Below are positions 15,001 to 17,642 of a stretch of 17,642 bases of DNA, one piece after another; the stretch's first letter is position 1, and every line of letters starts with the position of its first letter. The notes under the pieces are model-generated. The model saw only the letters and a list, made by a program, of their open reading frames with translations, was not told the origin of the DNA and did no database searches. The position numbers and the translations under genes are program-made. The stretch is from GWF2-38-69 sp037127655 (GTDB lineage: Bacteria; Verrucomicrobiota; Lentisphaeria; Victivallales; GWF2-38-69), in assembly GCA_037127655.1 (NCBI GenBank), contig JBAXXY010000044.1, positions 1-17,642 of the forward strand, read 5' to 3'.

Positions 15001-15570
15001 CATGTAGTTGCTCAAGGCAAAAATGTAAACATCCTTGTGCTTGACACAGAAGTTTACTCCAATACAGGCGGACAGGCTTCCAAGTCAACTCCGATTGCCG
15101 CAGTTGCCAAGTTTGCAAATGGCGGAAAGAGACAGGGCAAGAAGAATCTCGGATTTATGTGCATGAGCTATGGCAATGTATATGTAGCTTCAATAGCTCT
15201 AGGCGCCAATAGAATCCAGACCTTGAAAGCTTTCCAGGAAGCTGAAGCATTCAACGGCCCTTCAATCATCATAGCTTACGCTCCATGTATCGCTCACGGC
15301 ATCAATATGATGAAGACTCAGACAATCCAAAAAGAAGCTGTAGAGTGCGGTTACTTCCCACTCTTCCGTTACAATCCTACCCTTGAAAAACCATATATTT
15401 GGGAAACAAAGGATCCAAGCGGAAGCTTCCAGGAATTCATCAGAGCTGAAGGTCGTTACGCACAGCTCAAGAAAACAGCTCCAGATGAAGCTGAAGCTCT
15501 CTATGCTGCAGCTGAAAAGGATGCTCAGAGAAGATTCAAATTCATGAAAGATCTCGGAAGCATTATGTAA
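12037..15570 (+). CDS. nifJ: Pyruvate:ferredoxin (flavodoxin) oxidoreductase, single-chain
   Basis: It catalyses CoA-dependent oxidative decarboxylation of pyruvate to acetyl-CoA with ferredoxin reduction, and is central to anaerobic metabolism. At 1177 residues it has the usual single-chain length. AGGAGG lies five bases before the ATG. In order it shows the N-terminal pyrimidine-binding domain (YPITPSSDMGE), a transketolase-C-like domain (about 255-400), the gamma domain (FWGLGSDGTVGANKSSIKIIG), a two-cluster ferredoxin domain (C687IQCNQCVNACP and C743TGCGVCVETCP) and the TPP domain. The TPP domain has C812AGC815GE, C840 in NATGCSS, GGDGWANDIGYGG (974-986), NTGGQASKSTP (from 1009) and C1084 in APCIAHGI, the usual four cysteines of the proximal cluster. 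Codon use is more biased (many TTC, ATC, CTC, CGT) than in the T2SS genes, suggesting high expression. A Cys-rich segment (C904, C905, C908, C947, C948) is unusual. Confidence 0.98.
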   Translation: MGKKVTIIGNQAASHVAYAFSEVAAIYPITPSSDMGEMAEQWANDKRKNIFGTEVIVSEMQSEAGAAGAVHGSLVAGSLTTTFTASQGLLLMIPIMHKVAGEMLPTVFHVSARSVACQSLSIFGDHSDVMGCRNTGFAMMAAGSIQEEMDLATVSHLSTMESCVPFLSFFDGFRTSHEIQKVEEIDYAIMRELLDQKFVDAFRKRALRPEAPMARVAAQNPDVYFQGRETINNHYAAVPGIVQSYMDKLAKKINRQYHLFDYVGAKDATKIVIAMGSSCETIEETINYLAAKGEKVGAIKVRLYRPFSAKAFIDAIPASVKKIAVLDRTKEPGSLGEPLYQDVITALSQCGRSGINVIGGRYGLSSKEFTPSHVKAVFDYLDAACKHGFTVGIEDDVSHLSIPVKEHINAEASDVIGCMFWGLGSDGTVGANKSSIKIIGDHTDMNAQGYFVYDSKKSYGITVSHLRFGKGKIQSEYLVTNPTFVACHNSAYIGRYDMLSGIKEGGIFLLNSEYTTEEVFGKLTRPVQELIIKKKIKFYNIDALKISEAAGLGARINTVMQVAFFKISGVLPEVEAIQYVKDYLKKTYGRKGDKLVQMNLDCVDKVSAELKQVPVPATITESYVFTPIIKADASAFARDVIKPTLHLEGDNIPVSKMSFDGVVPTATSKLEKRGIGPRIPKWLPENCIQCNQCVNACPHAVVRAKQVDAANMAKAPATFKTLKSSTKNDKNLQYKIQIYVDDCTGCGVCVETCPAKTKALAFSTLEAETAAGEKVNYEFFDKLPENVLDGVDEKTLKGAMFKQPLFEFSGACAGCGETPYVRIASQLFGDRMLIANATGCSSIYGGTFPTIPYCKTPAGRGPAFANSLFEDNAEFGFGMRLGIDSNRSQLKMNVEKVLASPKMCCDECKNALTKALEVWDGKGAEAIAAQDKVKSIIDKAIAQSKSCCPENTKSLEVIKELGDYFVDKSIWIIGGDGWANDIGYGGLDHVVAQGKNVNILVLDTEVYSNTGGQASKSTPIAAVAKFANGGKRQGKKNLGFMCMSYGNVYVASIALGANRIQTLKAFQEAEAFNGPSIIIAYAPCIAHGINMMKTQTIQKEAVECGYFPLFRYNPTLEKPYIWETKDPSGSFQEFIRAEGRYAQLKKTAPDEAEALYAAAEKDAQRRFKFMKDLGSIM

Positions 15571-15596
15571 TTTAGAGCAGTAATTTAATCCAATTA

Positions 15597-15628
15597 CCCC
15601 CTCTGTCGCAAGATTGAGGGGGTTTTTT
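15597..15628 (+). terminator. Strong intrinsic terminator after PFOR
   Basis: CCCCCTC (15597-15603) and GAGGGGG (15616-15622) form a perfect 7-bp GC-rich stem with a 12-base loop, followed by TTTTTT. It lies 26 bases after the stop codon. Confidence 0.93.
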
Positions 15629-15710
15629 ATTTGCTCTTATCCTAGCAGAACTAAAAAATATCTTTTTTATTGCTATCTTTAAGTAAAAGCAAAATTATTA
15701 AGCCTAGTAA

Positions 15711-16253
15711 ATGCCTATGGAAATTAAAATATACGGTGATTCAGCATTAAGGAAAAAAGCTCTGCCTGTAACTCAAATCAATCCAGGACTCAAAAGTCTC
15801 GTTTCACTTATGATTGAAATGATGTTTAAAGAGGAAGGCGTGGGGCTTGCTGCTCCTCAGTTGGGTATCAGCAAGAGATTGATTGTCATAGATTACAGAC
15901 CTGAAGAAAGCAAAGTCTCAAATCCTATTTCTCATGGAGAAGCGTATCTTATACCTCAAATGCCACTGGCGCTTATAAATCCCGAAATACTTGGAGCAAG
16001 CAAAGAGACAATAATACGCGAAGAAGGATGTCTAAGCGTACCAAAGATTTATGCTAATGTCGAACGCTTCAAAAGCGTGATTTTAAAGGCAAAAATGCTC
16101 AATGGCGAGGATATAAATATTGAGTGCGGCGGATTGCTTTCTATAATTATCCAGCATGAAATAGACCACCTTGACGGAGTACTCTTCGTTGATAGGTTAA
16201 AGCCCGATGATCTTGCAAAGATTAAAAAAAAGCTCGATAAGCTTAAAAGGTAA
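15711..16253 (+). CDS. def: Peptide deformylase
   Basis: This cytoplasmic metalloenzyme removes the N-formyl group from new proteins. All three family motifs are intact in its 180 residues: G43VGLAAPQ, E105GCLS (Cys107 metal ligand) and Q148HEIDH153 (His149 and His153 metal ligands, Glu150 catalytic). A stretch of about 15 residues between the first two motifs (PEESKVSNPISHGEA) is longer than in the shortest deformylases. The start could be 15711 or the ATG two codons later at 15717; neither has a clear ribosome binding site. The gene follows the PFOR terminator by 82 bases, so it should have its own promoter. The usual partner fmt is not adjacent. Confidence 0.96.
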   Translation: MPMEIKIYGDSALRKKALPVTQINPGLKSLVSLMIEMMFKEEGVGLAAPQLGISKRLIVIDYRPEESKVSNPISHGEAYLIPQMPLALINPEILGASKETIIREEGCLSVPKIYANVERFKSVILKAKMLNGEDINIECGGLLSIIIQHEIDHLDGVLFVDRLKPDDLAKIKKKLDKLKR

Positions 16254-16261
16254 AATTTTAC
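16250..16261. repeat. 12-base perfect palindrome at the def 3' end
   Basis: GTAAAATTTTAC is a perfect palindrome spanning the def stop codon and ending four bases before the next ATG. It could be a small operator or just AT-rich chance; it takes the place where a ribosome binding site would be expected. Confidence 0.4.
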
Positions 16262-16264
16262 AAA

Positions 16265-17206
16265 ATGAATAAAAGAAACTTTTTCTCTGTCCTCTACTCT
16301 GTTTGTACAGGAACTTCTCTCTTTTCTGAAATAGCTAATTTCAAGATTATAAAAACGCTTTGGCATCTTTTAATTTTAGTAATTTTAGTCTCTTTGGCTT
16401 TCTCATTAGTCAGCTACTCCGGACTCAAAACTCAAATTGAAGCTGGAAGCGCTTTTATGCAGAAAAATTTTGGAAATATTCTTGTCGATAATAAAGGCAT
16501 TTTTCCAAGCATTGAGAAAGACAAAGAAAAACACCTTAACTACGGTTATATGAGCGTAGATTATCTGCCAGATCAATCCAGCTTGGACAAATTCAAATTT
16601 CCATCAGAAATGAGCCTGTCAGGTTTTATCTGGACTCCATTCAAAGTCATCGGGTGGTTAAAACTCAATGACACACAAATAGTAGTTTACCCGGCTGTTT
16701 CGAGTCAGTACGACACTAGATTTCTTAGCATATATCCTAAAGAACAATTTGAGAGTTATATTAAATATTCAGATAAACTAGAAATATTTACCAATCTGAT
16801 GCTAAGAGTTTGCATCCAATCGGATATTCCTGTCGTAGGAGCAGCGATGCTTAAGGAAGCAAATTCTTTCTCTGATTTTACGGCTGACTTTGCCTTGTGG
16901 TCATCTTTCATAGTTTTCTTTAAGTTCTTTATATCAGCTTTCTTCAATGTTATTTTCTACGCCCTGATTTTTGCGGCAATATATGCTTTTACCGAAAAAG
17001 GCGGGACTTTAAATTATAAACTAAAAAATTTCTTTGTTCTGGCAGTATATGTATCGTTTCCGGCAATTATTATCGGAACTATTTTTGAATCAGTTCAAAC
17101 ACAATACTTGGAATATTCGACAGTTTTTATAATTGTCTTTGTGATATACTTGTTCGTAGTTACCAATCAACTAAAGAGAAACAGTATCGCAAACAAAGTA
17201 AAATAA
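16265..17206 (+). CDS. Polytopic membrane protein resembling DUF1189
   Basis: This 313-residue protein has an N-terminal segment (FFSVLYSVCTGTSLFSEI) leading into one transmembrane helix at about 36-52. A polar extracytoplasmic region of about 150 residues follows, then at least three more helices (about 217-242, 257-277 and 283-300) and a short basic tail. That layout (FFxxxYxS start, one helix, soluble loop, cluster of helices) recalls the DUF1189 family of Gram-positive bacteria, but I recognise it by shape more than by motif, and a YIP1-type membrane protein is an alternative. It starts 11 bases after def without a clear ribosome binding site, so it may be translated by coupling. Function unknown. 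Confidence 0.8.
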   Translation: MNKRNFFSVLYSVCTGTSLFSEIANFKIIKTLWHLLILVILVSLAFSLVSYSGLKTQIEAGSAFMQKNFGNILVDNKGIFPSIEKDKEKHLNYGYMSVDYLPDQSSLDKFKFPSEMSLSGFIWTPFKVIGWLKLNDTQIVVYPAVSSQYDTRFLSIYPKEQFESYIKYSDKLEIFTNLMLRVCIQSDIPVVGAAMLKEANSFSDFTADFALWSSFIVFFKFFISAFFNVIFYALIFAAIYAFTEKGGTLNYKLKNFFVLAVYVSFPAIIIGTIFESVQTQYLEYSTVFIIVFVIYLFVVTNQLKRNSIANKVK

Positions 17207-17237
17207 TATTATTACAGCATAGAATTGTAGGAGGCTT

Positions 17238-17642
17238 ATGGCAGATTCACAAAAAAGTATTTATGGTGTATCTTCTTGGTATTCAACACTTGCAGACCAT
17301 ACTTTCCCAACGACATTCGTTAAACTCAAAGACTCCGATCTTGAGCTGATGGCCAAAGGAATAACTGATGGAAGCGAAGTTGAGTCGCTGACAGCTAGAA
17401 TTAAAAAAGCCCAATCGGCATTTTCGGGCGCTACTTTTGTTTTTGCTGATAATGTAGCTCCTACCGATACTCCAAGATTCACAGGTAAAAAGGGCGCTGT
17501 TCACTCTGCTCAAAGCGCATGGAATAATCTTGTTTTGAGCGATAAAGTTAAGGAAGCTGCAGAGAGAAAGGAATTTGAATTTATCTGTATAAGACCATTT
17601 AGGAATATGACATATCCAAGAGAGTTTAGATTGTTTATTTAC
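17238..17642 (+). CDS. CDC123/D123-like protein (ATP-grasp family), 3' end beyond the window
   Basis: The frame is open from ATG 17238 (TAGGAGG at 17228-17234, just three bases away) to the end of the window, giving 135 residues with no stop. I see the layout of eukaryotic CDC123 (D123): an N-terminal SWYSTLADHTFPTTFVKL like the family's WYP...T..S..L.L start, a short acidic segment, an amphipathic helix, FVFADNVAPTDTPRF where CDC123 has its PKLNWSAPRD strand, an AxxAWNNLVLSD helix like the T.SD.FLLLK region, and ICIRPFRNMTYPREFRLFI matching the LRKW...PG.EFRCFV element. Eukaryotic CDC123 is an ATP-grasp protein needed to assemble translation factor eIF2. Bacteria have no eIF2, so the role here is unknown. 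The downstream ATP-binding half is not in the window, so the call is tentative. Confidence 0.6.
   Translation, partial: MADSQKSIYGVSSWYSTLADHTFPTTFVKLKDSDLELMAKGITDGSEVESLTARIKKAQSAFSGATFVFADNVAPTDTPRFTGKKGAVHSAQSAWNNLVLSDKVKEAAERKEFEFICIRPFRNMTYPREFRLFIY

Noticed and set aside
17261..17513. Minus-strand open frames at the right edge
   Set aside because: They are antisense to the plus-strand frame from 17238, which has TAGGAGG, stays open to the window end and resembles CDC123.
1..17642. CRISPR array, insertion sequence or transposase
   Set aside because: No spaced identical repeats of 25-40 bases and no transposase motifs in any long frame; the only repeats are the short 7-nt units and palindromes listed.

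Overview
The window is AT-leaning bacterial DNA that looks chromosomal, from a diderm (Gram-negative-type) bacterium. A complete run of type II secretion (T2SS) genes with an outer-membrane secretin shows the diderm envelope. A full-length pyruvate:ferredoxin oxidoreductase points to anaerobic or fermentative metabolism. Four pseudopilins have an FTL[LMV]E motif without the usual glycine before the cleavage site, and AAATCCG-type 7-nt repeats are scattered in and between genes. I associate both traits with the PVC superphylum, Lentisphaerota in particular. That placement is an inference, not something the sequence proves.

Positions 1-9573 are a co-directional T2SS cluster: a GspC-like protein cut by the left edge, a small unrecognised membrane/coiled-coil protein, then gspD, gspE, gspF, gspG, gspH, gspI, gspJ and gspK. 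From gspG to gspK the genes overlap or nearly so. The secretin appears to be a lipoprotein. No gspL, gspM or prepilin peptidase gene lies in the window. A tRNA-Ser(CGA) gene follows at 9619-9709, with its own possible promoter overlapping the end of gspK.

Positions 9735-11546 hold two minus-strand genes convergent with the T2SS cluster: an IroE-like alpha/beta-hydrolase and, downstream of it, a membrane-anchored YkuE/LpxG-type metallophosphoesterase. A 69-residue two-helix membrane protein of DUF4405 type (11667-11876) is divergent from them and ends at a hairpin terminator.

Positions 12037-15570 encode pyruvate:ferredoxin oxidoreductase as a single gene with a strong ribosome binding site and a strong terminator. 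It carries an unusual Cys-rich stretch before its C-terminal TPP region. Peptide deformylase (15711-16253), a polytopic membrane protein resembling DUF1189 (16265-17206) and a gene running off the right edge follow in one direction. The last gene, from 17238, resembles the eukaryotic CDC123 (D123) ATP-grasp family and is the most unexpected gene here.

The GspC-K proteins would build one machine: an inner-membrane platform (GspF, GspC), a cytoplasmic ATPase (GspE), a periplasmic pseudopilus (GspG-K) and an outer-membrane channel (GspD). The genes right of the tRNA look like unrelated housekeeping or envelope genes.
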